A DNA stretch of 64,000 nucleotides from Salinispora fenicalii (GCF_000514815.1 NZ_AZWQ01000019.1:124001-188000); one strand, 5' to 3'. Numbered from the stretch's first letter, positions 19,135 through 28,212 are shown. The notes: a model not told the origin generated them from the sequence alone. Made by a program: numbers and translations.

Positions 19135-20607
19135 TCACAGCAGCACAGACTCGATCGGCCCGCGCAGGAAATACAACACGAAGAGCGCCGCCACGCCGTA
19201 CAACAGCGGATGAACCTCCCGCGCCTTACCCCGAGCGACCTTCATCAACACGTACACGATCAGACCGGCACCGATGCCGTTGGAGATCGAGTACGTGAAC
19301 GGCATCAACACGATCGTGAGGAACGCTGGGATCGCGATCTCGAAGTCGGTCCAGTCGATGGTCCGCACCGCGGTCATCATCAGGAACCCGACCACCACAA
19401 GCGCGGTTGACGCGGCCTCGAAGGGCACCACCAACACCAGCGGCGTAAGGAACATCGCCAGTAGGAAGAGCACCCCGGTGACCAGGTTGGCCGCGCCCGT
19501 CCGGGCACCCTCCGCGACACCGGCCGCACTCTCGATGTACGCCGTGTTACTCGACACGCTCGCGGCGCCACCGCCGGCCGCGGCGATCGAGTCGACCAGC
19601 AGGATCTCCTTCGCCCGGGGCGGGGTGCCCTGCTCGTCGAGCATCCCACCCTCCTGGCCGACAGCCACCATCGTGCCCATCGTGTCGAAGAAGTCGGTAA
19701 TGATCAGCGTGAAGATGAACATCAGCACGACCAGCCAGCCGGCTCGGCTCCACGAATCGAGCACGTTGAACCGGCCGAGTAGCGACAGATCCGGCACATC
19801 CAGGATTCGGCTCGGCAACTCGGGCACGGTCAGCGACCAGCCCTTGGGGTTCGACACCCCGTTGACCACGGACGGGCCGATGTTGCCCAGCGCCTCGATG
19901 ACGAGCGCCAGCCCGGTCGAGGCGAGGATGCCGATCAGGATCGCGCCCTTGACCCGACGCACCACCAGCACCAGAGTCAGCAGCAGACCCACCACGAAGA
20001 CCAACATCGGCCAACTGACCAGCTTGCCGCCGATGCCCAGGCCGACCGGGACGGTGGTGTTCGCCGCGTCCGGGAGCCGCCGGACGAAACCCGCGTCAAC
20101 CAGACCGATGATGGTCAGGAACAGCCCGATGCCGACCCCGATCGCCGCCTTCATCTGGGTGGGCACCGAACGGAACACCGCGGTACGCAGCCCAGTCAAC
20201 ACCAGCACCGCGATGATCAAACCTTCGATCACCACCAGACCCATCGCGTCCGCCCAGGTCATCTCCGGAGCGATCTCGTACGCGACCAGCGCGTTGACAC
20301 CGAGACCGGCGGCGACCGCCAGCGGGAACCGGCCCACCACACCCATCAAGATCGTCGCCAGGCCGGCAACCAACGCGGTCGCCGCAGCGAGCGCCGGGAT
20401 CGGCAGCCGTTCCCCGGCGCCGTCAACGGCGGAGCCGAGGATCAGCGGGTTGAGCACCACGATGTAGGCCATCGTGAAGAAGGTCGCCAACCCACCCCGC
20501 ACCTCACGGCCCAGCGTCGAACCGCGGGCGGATATCTCGAAGTAGCGGTCGAAGCCGTTCCGCGGTGTCGCGGGCGGCGTGGCGTCGTCGGGCGGGGCTA
20601 CTGCCAT
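19135..20607 (-). CDS. NCS2 family purine permease (AzgA-like)
   Basis: 490 aa from ATG 20607 (GCGAGGAACC upstream). Begins after a soluble tail at FDRYFEISARGSTLGREVRG, then the AzgA-type first helix TFFTMAYIVVLNPLIL. GLGVNALVAY and VSSNTAYIESAAGVAEGART are the substrate-site signatures of guanine/hypoxanthine importers. Twelve or more helices. Divergent from the DUF2530 gene across 89 bp. Confidence 0.92.
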   Translation of the reverse strand: MAVAPPDDATPPATPRNGFDRYFEISARGSTLGREVRGGLATFFTMAYIVVLNPLILGSAVDGAGERLPIPALAAATALVAGLATILMGVVGRFPLAVAAGLGVNALVAYEIAPEMTWADAMGLVVIEGLIIAVLVLTGLRTAVFRSVPTQMKAAIGVGIGLFLTIIGLVDAGFVRRLPDAANTTVPVGLGIGGKLVSWPMLVFVVGLLLTLVLVVRRVKGAILIGILASTGLALVIEALGNIGPSVVNGVSNPKGWSLTVPELPSRILDVPDLSLLGRFNVLDSWSRAGWLVVLMFIFTLIITDFFDTMGTMVAVGQEGGMLDEQGTPPRAKEILLVDSIAAAGGGAASVSSNTAYIESAAGVAEGARTGAANLVTGVLFLLAMFLTPLVLVVPFEAASTALVVVGFLMMTAVRTIDWTDFEIAIPAFLTIVLMPFTYSISNGIGAGLIVYVLMKVARGKAREVHPLLYGVAALFVLYFLRGPIESVLL

Positions 20608-20696
20608 CGGTTCCTCGCAGGTGCTCTCTTGTTTCGTCGGCCGCATCGTCGCAGATCGTCGGCCTGCCAGGAAAACTGATCCCGTACGCTTGCTCC

Positions 20697-20942
20697 GTGC
20701 TGAAGCAGCCGCAACCGCGGCCCGAACCGCTCGACCCGCCGATGGTGCCGTTTACCCTCGCCGGGATGGCCGGCTGGGCGATCGCCGGAATCGTGCTGCT
20801 GTTCTTCCGCGACCAGTTGGTGGAGACCGGCCGCGAGGGCTGGCTCTGGACCTGCCTGGCTGGGTTCCTGTGGGGTCTGCCCGGTCTCGCCGTGATGAGG
20901 CGGCACGACACGCACCGACGTCGCCGCCGCGCCGGTCACTGA
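20697..20942 (+). CDS. DUF2530 family small membrane protein
   Basis: 81 aa from GTG 20697. Proline-rich N-terminus (LKQPQPRPEPLDPP), two helices (AGWAIAGIVLLFF and WTCLAGFLWGLPGLAV) and a basic C-terminal tail (RRHDTHRRRRRAGH). Pattern fits DUF2530; function unknown. Commonly found beside the DUF3027 gene, as here. Confidence 0.85.
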   Translation: MLKQPQPRPEPLDPPMVPFTLAGMAGWAIAGIVLLFFRDQLVETGREGWLWTCLAGFLWGLPGLAVMRRHDTHRRRRRAGH

Positions 20943-20960
20943 CCCAGGCCGACGATCACC

Positions 20961-21839
20961 TCACGGTTGGCCATTCGACTCCGCCACCTCGACAACCTCG
21001 GCCGCCGCATCGGCGACCTCCGTCACCTCGGCGACCTCGGCCAACCCATCGGCCTCCCGCACCGAGACAGCCTCCACCGCGCTGTCATCGTAGACGGTCG
21101 GTAGCTCCTCGACCGGGGTCTCGGGCGGCTCGACCAGAATCTCCGAGTGCGCACCGCAGCCGTGGTCGGCGCTGACCACCCGGCCGTCGTCCGGGGCGAA
21201 GAGGTTGCCACAGGCACCGAAGGACTGGCACAGCGCGCCGGCGAGCGGCAGATAGAAGCCGCAGGTCCCACAGCGGGCAGTCACCGGAGCGGCGGTGGCG
21301 ATCGGTGCGGTTGGCCCGTGGTCGCCGTCGTACCACCGTTGGGCTGCTTCGCCGCGCCCCTCCCGGGACATCACCCGCGCCCGGCCGAGACCCAACTCCC
21401 AGGCGGTCTCCTCGACCGCCGGGTCGTCGGAGAGCAGGTAACCAGGCTGGAGCCGGTCGTCGTCGGGCGGGCTGGGCAGCAGGTCACCCGGGCCGAGGTC
21501 ACCGGGCTGCAGCCGCTCCTGCCAGGGCAGCCAGCCCGGGGCGAGCAACGCATCCGGGCCGGGCAACAGCACGGTCTCACACACGGTGACCGCACGACTG
21601 CGGGGCACCCGGGTGACGGTGACAGCCCAGCGCCAGCCGCGATAGCCCGCGAGCCGACACTCGAAGTAGTGCGTGACGAGGCGATCACCCTCGGCAAGGG
21701 TCTGCAGATGATCGCCGACATCCGCCGGGTCGACCTCGGTGATGGCCTCGCGCGCCACCTCGACGGCGGCGGCACAGACCTGGTCGAGACGGGGGGCACG
21801 AGCGGAGGCGGACCTGGTCACCCGACCATTGTTCCCCAT
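20961..21839 (-). CDS. DUF3027 family protein with C-terminal zinc-ribbon-like module
   Basis: 292 aa from ATG 21839. Body contains WRWAVTVTRVPRSRAVTVCE and LLPGPDALLAPGWLPWQERL, hallmarks of DUF3027. The C-terminal Cys pattern CGTCGFYLPLAG...CQSFGACGN...HGCGAHSE could bind zinc. The last 60 residues are acidic and valine-rich (EVAEVTEVADAAAEVVEVAE), a low-complexity tail. A longer in-frame extension upstream overlaps the divergent MFS promoter and is rejected. Function unknown. Confidence 0.85.
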   Translation of the reverse strand: MGNNGRVTRSASARAPRLDQVCAAAVEVAREAITEVDPADVGDHLQTLAEGDRLVTHYFECRLAGYRGWRWAVTVTRVPRSRAVTVCETVLLPGPDALLAPGWLPWQERLQPGDLGPGDLLPSPPDDDRLQPGYLLSDDPAVEETAWELGLGRARVMSREGRGEAAQRWYDGDHGPTAPIATAAPVTARCGTCGFYLPLAGALCQSFGACGNLFAPDDGRVVSADHGCGAHSEILVEPPETPVEELPTVYDDSAVEAVSVREADGLAEVAEVTEVADAAAEVVEVAESNGQP

Positions 21840-21924
21840 GCGTGGGACCACCCGACAGGGACTCCCCGAACCAAACGCGGCAGTGGTGGCGCGCATATCG
21901 AGCCGATGGGCAAGACTGGTGCAC

Positions 21925-23514
21925 ATGCCGTCCTCCGTCCGCTCCGAGCGCTCCTTCCTCGGCTGGACTGTCGGCAGCGGCGTCAAGGCCGTTCGCCTGC
22001 TGCTGCGCGGTTCGGTCAACGGCGGCCGCTGGATGACCCGGTCAGTGGGGCGGGCCCGCGCCCGGGGCGCCGGCGGGGAGACCGGCATGGTCCGCCTCTT
22101 CGACCTGCACGCGCTCTCCTGCGCCGGGGACACCCTGATCGCGATCGGCTTGGCCGGGACGATCTTCTTCAACGTGCCGCTCGGAGAGGCGCGCAGCAAG
22201 GTCGCGCTCTACCTGCTGGTGACCATGATCCCGTTCGCCCTACTCGCCCCGGTGGTCGGCCCGCTGCTTGATCACTTCCGGCACGGCCGACGGTACGCAC
22301 TGGCCACCAGCATGCTTGGACGGGCCTTCCTGGCATGGTTGATCTCTGACTACATTCACGGCTTCGGCCTGTACCCGGCGGCCTTCGGAGTGTTGGCGCT
22401 CTCCCGGGCGTACGGGGTGGCCCGGTCCGCCGCCGTACCCCGGCTCCTCCCGGAAGGGCTCGGGCTCTCCCAGGTCGGGGCCAGAGCCAGCGTGTACGGC
22501 ACCATAGCCGGCGCCCTACTCGCACCGATCGGTCTGGCCGCCTTCTGGTTCGGTCCGCAGTGGCCGCTGCGGGTCGCCTCGGTGATCTTCCTGGTTGGCA
22601 TGGTCATCGCCCTGCGGCTACCACCGAAGGCGGACTCGGAGCCGCCCGAGCGGGTACCGCGCCCGCTGCGGGCGCTCCGGCGAAGCTCCGACGACCGTCC
22701 CCTCGGCCGGGGCCGCCCGCATGGCCGGCTGGTGATCGCCACTCTGATCGGCGCCGCCACGCTACGCGCGGTCTACGGCTTCCTACTGCTCTTCCTGGCC
22801 TTTGCCATCAAGGCCGGCGACCTGACCACCGCTGTCTTCGGCCGGGACCTGGGCGACGAGGCCGCCCTCGGGCTGGTCGGCGGGGCACTGGCGATTGGCA
22901 GCTTCCTGGCCACCGCGATCGGCACCCGGCTGCGGATCCACCGCCCGGCGGCGCTCCAATCCAGCGGCATGGTGATCATTGCCGGGGTGGCCGTCCTCGC
23001 CACGCTCAAGTTCTCGCTGCTGATGGTCGCTCTGCTCTGCCTGGTCACCGCACTGACCAGCGGCATCGCCAAGCTCGCGGTAGACGCCTCGATCCAGGAG
23101 CGCATCCCCGAACGGCTGCGTGCCAGCTCGTTCGCCCACTCGGAGACAGCGCTGATGCTCGCCTTCGTCGCTGGCGGCGGGCTGGGCCTCGTCCCCTTCG
23201 ATGGCCGGCTCGGCATCGCCGTCTCCGCCGGGGTCGCGACGCTCGCCACGGCCCGCGGCATCCTGGTCGCGGGCCGGCTGCGGGCGGAGCGGCTAGCTGG
23301 CCGGCCGTTGGCGGATGACGAACTCGCCGAGGACGAGTCGGCCCTGGTCGAGCCCGCCTCCGACGACCCGACCCCCACCTCGCCCGCCCCGAGACCGGGC
23401 ACCGGGGGCGACGTTGACCCGGCACCACCGGGGTTCCATCTCTACCGCCCGTCGTCGGCGGTCGGCGGGCCGGGCAGCAGCGACGACGAGACTCGCCAGG
23501 GGCCGATCCCGTGA
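21925..23514 (+). CDS. MFS transporter with long acidic C-terminal tail
   Basis: 529 aa from ATG 21925 (a GTG two codons earlier is possible; neither has a strong SD). Twelve helices begin after an N-terminal soluble segment; SRAYGVARSAAVPRLLP is a conserved loop. The final 75 residues are hydrophilic and acidic (LADDELAEDESALVEP...). GTG of mqnB overlaps the stop by 4 nt, coupling transport to a menaquinone step; whether it carries a pathway intermediate is unknown. Confidence 0.85.
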   Translation: MPSSVRSERSFLGWTVGSGVKAVRLLLRGSVNGGRWMTRSVGRARARGAGGETGMVRLFDLHALSCAGDTLIAIGLAGTIFFNVPLGEARSKVALYLLVTMIPFALLAPVVGPLLDHFRHGRRYALATSMLGRAFLAWLISDYIHGFGLYPAAFGVLALSRAYGVARSAAVPRLLPEGLGLSQVGARASVYGTIAGALLAPIGLAAFWFGPQWPLRVASVIFLVGMVIALRLPPKADSEPPERVPRPLRALRRSSDDRPLGRGRPHGRLVIATLIGAATLRAVYGFLLLFLAFAIKAGDLTTAVFGRDLGDEAALGLVGGALAIGSFLATAIGTRLRIHRPAALQSSGMVIIAGVAVLATLKFSLLMVALLCLVTALTSGIAKLAVDASIQERIPERLRASSFAHSETALMLAFVAGGGLGLVPFDGRLGIAVSAGVATLATARGILVAGRLRAERLAGRPLADDELAEDESALVEPASDDPTPTSPAPRPGTGGDVDPAPPGFHLYRPSSAVGGPGSSDDETRQGPIP

Positions 23515-24161
23515 CCGGCGTCCTGGTCGTCACCGCGGTTCCCGCCGAGGCCGAGGCGGTCCGTGCGGGGCGGGGGCCGACGGTCACGGTAGCGCCGGTC
23601 GGGGTCGGTCCGGCGGTGGCCGGGGCTGGCACCGCCCGGCTGCTGGCCGTGGCAGAGGCCGCCGGCCGCCCCTACCGCCTGGTCGTCAGCGCGGGCGTAG
23701 CGGGTGGCTTCCCGGATCGGGTGGAGGTCGGTGGAACGGTCGTCGGCACCAGTGCGATCGCGGCCGACCTGGGTGCCGACTCCCCGACGGGTTTCATCCC
23801 CGTGGACCAGCTCGGGATGCCGGCCGAGTTGCTGGGCGCCGGCCCCACCATCACCGCGGACCCAAGCCTGGTGGCCACACTCCGGGCTGCAATTCCGGCC
23901 GCCGCGGTGGGTCCGGTGCTGACCGTCAGCACGGTAACCGGAACAGTCGCCGGGACCGACGCGCTCGTCCGCCGGCACCCCGACGCGGTGGCCGAGGCCA
24001 TGGAGGGCTACGGGGTGGCCGTCGCCGCCGCAGACGCCGGCCTGCCTTTCGTCGAGCTACGCACCATCTCCAACCCGGTCGGGCCACGCGACCGCAACGC
24101 CTGGCGCCTCCGCGAGGCTCTCGCCGCCCTCACCGAAGCCGCCGCGGCCCTTCCCGGCTAG
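23511..24161 (+). CDS. mqnB: Futalosine hydrolase
   Basis: 216 aa from GTG 23511. Nucleoside phosphorylase-like fold; the catalytic/nucleoside motif EAMEGYGVA is followed by ELRTISNPVGPRDRNAW, which distinguishes MqnB from MTA/SAH nucleosidases. It cleaves futalosine to hypoxanthine and dehypoxanthine futalosine in the alternative menaquinone pathway used by Micromonosporaceae and Streptomyces. Last core gene before the accessory zone. Confidence 0.93.
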   Translation: MTGVLVVTAVPAEAEAVRAGRGPTVTVAPVGVGPAVAGAGTARLLAVAEAAGRPYRLVVSAGVAGGFPDRVEVGGTVVGTSAIAADLGADSPTGFIPVDQLGMPAELLGAGPTITADPSLVATLRAAIPAAAVGPVLTVSTVTGTVAGTDALVRRHPDAVAEAMEGYGVAVAAADAGLPFVELRTISNPVGPRDRNAWRLREALAALTEAAAALPG

Positions 24162-24167
24162 AAGGTG

Positions 24168-24226
24168 GTCGGGTCGGGCGGTCTGGGCATAGTCGGGTCG
24201 GGGGCATAGTCGGGTCGGGGGGCATG
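24168..24226. repeat. Short G-rich direct repeats
   Basis: GTCGGGTCGGG occurs at 24168, 24192 and 24209; the last two copies are in a 17-bp unit including GGGGCATA. It lies directly after mqnB, between it and the IS3 remnant. Confidence 0.7.
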
Positions 24227-24314
24227 GTCGGGGAGGTCGAACCGCGGTGTCAGCACCAATCCGTCGCGCTGCTGTTGATAGCCGCACGCGAGTAGGAATC
24301 CGAGGCCAGGAACT

Positions 24315-24560
24315 CTCCTCCAACTGGCGAACCCTGCGCCGCAACGCCGCGTTCTCGTCCTCCACTGACCCAGCCGTCGGCGGCGCCACCGCCCCGGCCG
24401 CGTCACCCCGACGCTGATCACCAGCGTGGACCCAACTACGCAACGTCGCTCGGTTCACCCCGAGATCGTCAGCGATCTGCGCGACCGTCGCCCCCGGCTG
24501 AGACCGATACAACGTGACCGCATCGGCCTTGAACTCAGCGGGGTAGTGCTTGTTCACCAT
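24315..24560 (-). pseudogene. IS3-family transposase orfA remnant
   Basis: From ATG 24560 the first 82 residues (MVNKHYPAEFKADAVTLYRS, then the helix-turn-helix VAQIADDLGVNRATLRSWV and a leucine-zipper-like ENAALRRRVRQLEE) are a typical IS3 OrfA. The family normally continues with an ERDILRKA-type ending and then orfB; here homology stops at 24315 and unrelated sequence follows. No orfB is present. Confidence 0.8.
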
Positions 24561-24630
24561 CTGTCAGGAACCCTGATCTCCCCGGACATCACGCTCCAAG
24601 GCTCAAGTGTCCAAGACCAGGGGGACAACT

Positions 24631-24658
24631 CCCGTCCCGTGCCTCGCGGAGGGACGGG
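24631..24658 (-). terminator. Hairpin downstream of the ArsR-type regulator
   Basis: Perfect 8-bp stem: CCCGTCCC at 24631-24638 and GGGACGGG at 24651-24658, loop 12 nt. It lies about 40 bp beyond the stop of the leftward regulator gene and before the IS3 remnant. Confidence 0.55.
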
Positions 24659-24699
24659 CCAGGCAGGGTTCCGGGTGACGTCGTGAACGTAGGCTCGGA

Positions 24700-25422
24700 C
24701 TAGTCAGCCCGGGGCTGGCGCAGCGATTGCTCCTCCATGCCCAGGTGTCGCACCAACGCCTGACGGCCCGCGACGGTGATGGTGACCGCACGGCTGGTAC
24801 CGATACGGGTGATCCAGCCGGAGGTGAACGCGTGGTGGCACAGTGCGGCGCCGACCGCTCCGGCTAGGTGGGGGCGGCGGGCAGTGAAGTCCAGGCAGGC
24901 GCGTAGTGCCGGTCGGCGACGCGCATTGGCCGCGGATACGGCAATGCCGAGATCACCCAGCCAGGCCACCCCATCAGTGGTCAGCGACAACCCGTGTCGC
25001 CAGGTCAACAGGCCACGCTCGGTCATCGCGTCGGCTATGGCTACCGCAACGGTGCCAGCCAGGTGGTCGTAGCAGGTCCGCGCGTGCGCCAGAGCATGTC
25101 CGCGACGTGCGCCCGCCAGCGACCGCGTGGGAGCCGAGCGGTGTCCGGCCGCGGCGGCCACGGCCTCGATCAGCGGCGCGGCCTGACCGTCGATCTGCAG
25201 ATATCGGTGTCGGCCCTGACGGTGCTGTACCAACAGCCCCGCGGCGACCATCCGATCAGCGTGCTGGCTCAGCGTCGACGCCGCCACCCCGGCGTGGCGG
25301 GCCAACTCGCCCAGTGTCCAGGCCCGTCCATCGAGCAGAACCAGGCACACCATTGCCCGGGTGTCATCGGCGAGCAACGACGCCCAGCCTGCGACCGCCG
25401 AGGCGGCCTCGCGGGAGTCCAT
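24700..25422 (-). CDS. ArsR-type winged-helix regulator with long C-terminal domain
   Basis: 240 aa from the internal ATG 25422 (MDSREAASAVAG). HTH region at about residues 18-80: LADDTRAMVCLVLLDG, WTLGELARHAGVAASTLSQH and wing RQGRHRYLQI. The C-terminal 150 residues contain CHHAFTSGWI and four cysteines, possibly a sensing domain. Divergent from the flavin-reductase-like gene across 66 bp holding a perfect palindrome, so it probably regulates both. Confidence 0.88.
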   Translation of the reverse strand: MDSREAASAVAGWASLLADDTRAMVCLVLLDGRAWTLGELARHAGVAASTLSQHADRMVAAGLLVQHRQGRHRYLQIDGQAAPLIEAVAAAAGHRSAPTRSLAGARRGHALAHARTCYDHLAGTVAVAIADAMTERGLLTWRHGLSLTTDGVAWLGDLGIAVSAANARRRPALRACLDFTARRPHLAGAVGAALCHHAFTSGWITRIGTSRAVTITVAGRQALVRHLGMEEQSLRQPRAD

Positions 25423-25445
25423 CGCCCGAGCATGGCACGGCGACA

Positions 25446-25463
25446 TTTCGGCGACCACCGAAA
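25446..25463. promoter_or_regulatory. Palindromic operator in the ArsR / flavin reductase divergon
   Basis: TTTCGG-CGACCA-CCGAAA is a perfect 6-6-6 inverted repeat midway between the two divergent starts; a further CTTCGG half-site follows at 25466. Size and position suit a dimeric ArsR regulator. Confidence 0.75.
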
Positions 25464-25488
25464 CACTTCGGGCCTAGCCTCGCCACCT

Positions 25489-26136
25489 ATGCCAACCCTC
25501 AGTGACCCGACTGCCGCCACACACGTAACAATCAGCCCGAAGATCCTGTATTTCGGTACCCCGGTGGTGCTGCTCAGTACCGAGAACGACGATGGCAGTG
25601 CCAACCTGGCACCGATTTCGTCGGCATGGGCACTGGGCCACACCGTCGTACTCGGCCTCGGCTCCGACGGGCAGAGCGGCCACAACCTCACCGCACGTCC
25701 CGAGATGGTCATCAACCTGCCCGCCGCCCATCAGTGGCAGGCGGTCGAACGTATCGCGTCGCTGACCGGCCGGCATCCGGTACCGGCCAGCAAACGCGAC
25801 CGGTTTCGCTTCGAACCTGCGAAGTTCACCGCCGCCGGCCTGCGCCCGCAAGACTCACTGCACGTACACCCGCCTCGGGTCGCCGACTGCCCGCTACAGG
25901 TGGAGGCCCGGGCCAGCCGGATCCACACCGCCACCGGCGGCGCCTTCCTCATCGTCGAAGCCCAGGTCCTCGCCGTGCACGCCGACGCCGGTATCGTCGT
26001 GACCGGCACCGACCACGTCGACCCCAACGCCTGGAATCCACTGATCTACAACTTCCGCCACTACTTCGGCCTCGGCGCCCAACTCGGCCACAGCTTTCGC
26101 TCCGAGACGCCCGCGGCCAATCCGAGTTCTTCTTGA
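25489..26136 (+). CDS. Flavin reductase family (FMN-binding split-barrel) protein
   Basis: 215 aa from ATG 25489. Split-barrel features: TPVVLLSTENDDGSANLAPI, SAWALGHTVVLGL, NLTARPEMVINLPA and the late GAFLIVEAQVLAVHAD. Such proteins bind FMN and act as flavin reductases or related oxidoreductases. The last residues (SETPAANPSSS) run into an AT-richer junction with a decayed regulator, so the C-terminus may be truncated slightly. No SD is obvious; leaderless expression from the divergon is possible. Confidence 0.85.
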   Translation: MPTLSDPTAATHVTISPKILYFGTPVVLLSTENDDGSANLAPISSAWALGHTVVLGLGSDGQSGHNLTARPEMVINLPAAHQWQAVERIASLTGRHPVPASKRDRFRFEPAKFTAAGLRPQDSLHVHPPRVADCPLQVEARASRIHTATGGAFLIVEAQVLAVHADAGIVVTGTDHVDPNAWNPLIYNFRHYFGLGAQLGHSFRSETPAANPSSS

Positions 26137-26139
26137 GAA

Positions 26140-26270
26140 GATGTCGCACAACACGGCCAGCACCATCAGCGACAGCCGCTCCGGGTGCCGGTGACCAGCC
26201 GGTGAACCTGGGAGGCGGACAAGTCGATCCCGTGCTCGTGCAGCAGCGGCTCTCCCAGGCGCGGTAGCCA
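26140..26270 (-). pseudogene. Remnant of an XRE-type regulator C-terminus
   Basis: In one minus frame LLHEHGIDLSASQVHRLVTG can be read, and in another PERLSLMVLAVLCDIF. Together they match the C-terminal half of small HTH proteins that accompany integrases in actinomycetes. A frameshift separates the two halves and the N-terminus is missing. Confidence 0.6.
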
Positions 26271-26338
26271 ATGGTCAGAGGGACGGGCAGCTCAACGACC
26301 GCTTGTGGACAACATGGCAGTACGGTCTTCGCGAGTCC

Positions 26339-26582
26339 TCACCGGAACCACCCATCCCCAGCAATGTTCTCAGAGCCTCCAGGCAGGCAGGCGACGAGTT
26401 CGACGCCAACGGCATGGAACAGGCGCTCGACCGTCCGTACCCGGGTCCGCCCCGGGCTGGGCCTCGATTCGCGCCACGGTGCTCTTTCGTACGCCCGAAC
26501 GCTCCGCCAGCTCGCGTTGGCTCAGGTCGGCCCGATGGCGCAGGACGCGCAACGTGGCGCCGAGATCGAGGCGTGCGCCTCG
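26339..26582 (-). pseudogene. Frameshifted XRE/Cro-type HTH regulator
   Basis: Minus-strand reading gives LDLGATLRVLRHRADLSQRE and LAERSGVRKSTVARIEAQP, a clear HTH_3 motif; after a one-base frameshift near 26440 the expected continuation TVERLFHAVGVELVACL is found, ending at TGA 26341-26339. No good start is left. Confidence 0.65.
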
Positions 26583-26626
26583 GGGTGGAGGTCGGGGTGC
26601 GCCTCGGGGTGGATCTGCGCTTCAGG

Positions 26627-26974
26627 ATGGAGAGACACAAAACGATGTTCCTCGGGCGCGGACGCGGGCTTCAACAGGCCCGCAGACTGGGAGAAGAGCC
26701 GGTGCTCGCCGCCCGGATTCGCTACCTGCCAGAGGTGGTCAAGTTCGAACGCGTGGAAATACGTACCAAGTGCCGGGGAAGAGGCTACGGTCACCTACTG
26801 TTCCGTTTCATGATCGACTTCAGCAGGCGAAAAGGGTACGACCGCCTCTACCTACACGCCCAGTCTCGGCCGCAGCAATTCTACGAAGGCTACGGCTTTC
26901 ACACCGTCGGCAGTCCTTTCGTGTTTTCCGACCATGCGTACGTAGAGATGCTGGCTTCGGGGATGCCAAAGTAA
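26627..26974 (+). CDS. GNAT family acetyltransferase, N-terminally short
   Basis: 115 aa from ATG 26627 (alternative ATG 26645). The acetyl-CoA-binding motif A is KCRGRGYGHLLFRFMI, followed by KGYDRLYLHAQSRPQQFYEG and YGFHTVGSPFVFSDHAYVEM, a normal GNAT C-terminus. A usual GNAT has about 40 more N-terminal residues, which overlap the decayed HTH gene here, so this copy is probably truncated. Preceded by a duplicated GTGCGCCTCGGGGTGGA. Substrate unknown. Confidence 0.65.
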   Translation: MERHKTMFLGRGRGLQQARRLGEEPVLAARIRYLPEVVKFERVEIRTKCRGRGYGHLLFRFMIDFSRRKGYDRLYLHAQSRPQQFYEGYGFHTVGSPFVFSDHAYVEMLASGMPK

Positions 26975-27051
26975 CAGCGGGGAAGCTCTGGTCGGGACAG
27001 CGGTTTGCCGGATCGCCGTCCCGACCCGGGCCTCCCGCCCGGTCATAGCGG

Positions 27052-27663
27052 CTATGCCTCGCCCGAGCCCGAGTTACCCGACGGCATGGACGGCAGCGGC
27101 AACGGTAGGCCTGGGAGTCCGTCGATGCTGGTGGCGACGAATTCCTTCTTCTCGAAGTACTGCCCCAGCGACGCGTCATCCTCCCGGGAGAAGCGCTTGG
27201 CGTGCAGATCCCGATCAACTTCGTAGGTCATCAACGGCACAGCATAGCCGCAGGTATCGCGGATGAGATCGGCGTGCACGATGATAATCGCGCGTAGGCC
27301 GTGCAGCGAGGTGTCGATGTGGGGAAAGTTGGACATGACATCACACCAACGTGGGTCATCCCGGAAGACAGGCTCACCGCGCCCATGGATGCGCACAATG
27401 TTGGGTGGCCCCTGGAACGCACACCACATCAGGGTGATACGCCCATTCTCGCGCAGATGCGCGATCGTCTCCGCGTTGCTTCCTGCGAAGTCCAGGTAGG
27501 CCACCGTCAAGTCGTCGAGGACGGCGAACGATCCAGCGAGTCCCTTCGGCGACAGGTTGACGGTTCCTGACTCGGACAGCGGTGCCGTCGCAGCGAAGAA
27601 TATCGGCTGCGCCTCAATAAACTCCCTGAGCCGACCAGAAATCTTCTCATGCGTCTTCCCCAT
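27052..27663 (-). CDS. Pyridoxamine 5'-phosphate oxidase-like FMN-binding protein
   Basis: 203 aa from ATG 27663 (GAAGGGTG upstream). Motifs TVNLSPKG, VAYLDFAGSNAETIAHLREN and GRITLMWCAF fit the PNPOx-like split barrel, not PdxH itself, which is encoded at 11330. C-terminal half contains YEVDRDLHAKRFSREDDASL. Likely an FMN or F420-dependent reductase of unknown substrate. Convergent with the GNAT gene. Confidence 0.85.
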   Translation of the reverse strand: MGKTHEKISGRLREFIEAQPIFFAATAPLSESGTVNLSPKGLAGSFAVLDDLTVAYLDFAGSNAETIAHLRENGRITLMWCAFQGPPNIVRIHGRGEPVFRDDPRWCDVMSNFPHIDTSLHGLRAIIIVHADLIRDTCGYAVPLMTYEVDRDLHAKRFSREDDASLGQYFEKKEFVATSIDGLPGLPLPLPSMPSGNSGSGEA

Positions 27664-27756
27664 GATTGACACCCTTCCAGTCCAGACGAAAAAAGACATT
27701 GGCGCACGCCGCCGTCATTGGAGGCGGCTGCTGCTGCCTCTACCGGCTCAGTCGAC

Positions 27757-28056
27757 TCAGATCCACCGCACATCATCAGCCTCAAGAAGCAGCCTCTTCA
27801 AGCCACTGCGTGTCTCGGTATCGTGCTTGAAGGTGATGCTGACTCGCCCACCATCGATATGTTCCATCTCTGCGGGAATCCAGAGCTCGGTCAGCAGTGG
27901 TATGGCGTTGGTGACTTCGCGAATCGTAAGCACGGACACCTTCTCCACAATTCGGTGCTCCTGACCAGCGGCGTCCACGATGCTCACCGCCAGGCTGCCG
28001 GGGAATGGATCACTGGCCCACCGAAGAGCGGTCGCGCGCACGATCACGTCCGTCAT
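27757..28056 (-). CDS. Small conserved hypothetical protein
   Basis: 99 aa from ATG 28056 (MTDVIVRATALRWASDPFPG). Predicted all-beta with no catalytic motif; ends LLLEADDVRWI. Similar small proteins seem to occur across actinobacteria, function unknown. It ends 93 bp upstream of the PNPOx-like gene on the same strand. Confidence 0.7.
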   Translation of the reverse strand: MTDVIVRATALRWASDPFPGSLAVSIVDAAGQEHRIVEKVSVLTIREVTNAIPLLTELWIPAEMEHIDGGRVSITFKHDTETRSGLKRLLLEADDVRWI

Positions 28057-28212
28057 ATTCACAGCGTAAAGCCTGGGCGCATACCGCCGGAACACGCATC
28101 TGCCGCATCGGCGGGTGGTAGCAGCTGTCGGTGGTGGTCTCATGGAGTCCACTACCACGTGGTGGAGTCGGCGGGCCGACATGCTGTCGCCGGCTGTGCC
28201 AAGATTTCTGCT

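Noticed and set aside
24057-24560. Complete IS3 orfA of 167 aa
   Set aside because: Only the first 82 residues resemble OrfA; the rest reads antisense into mqnB.
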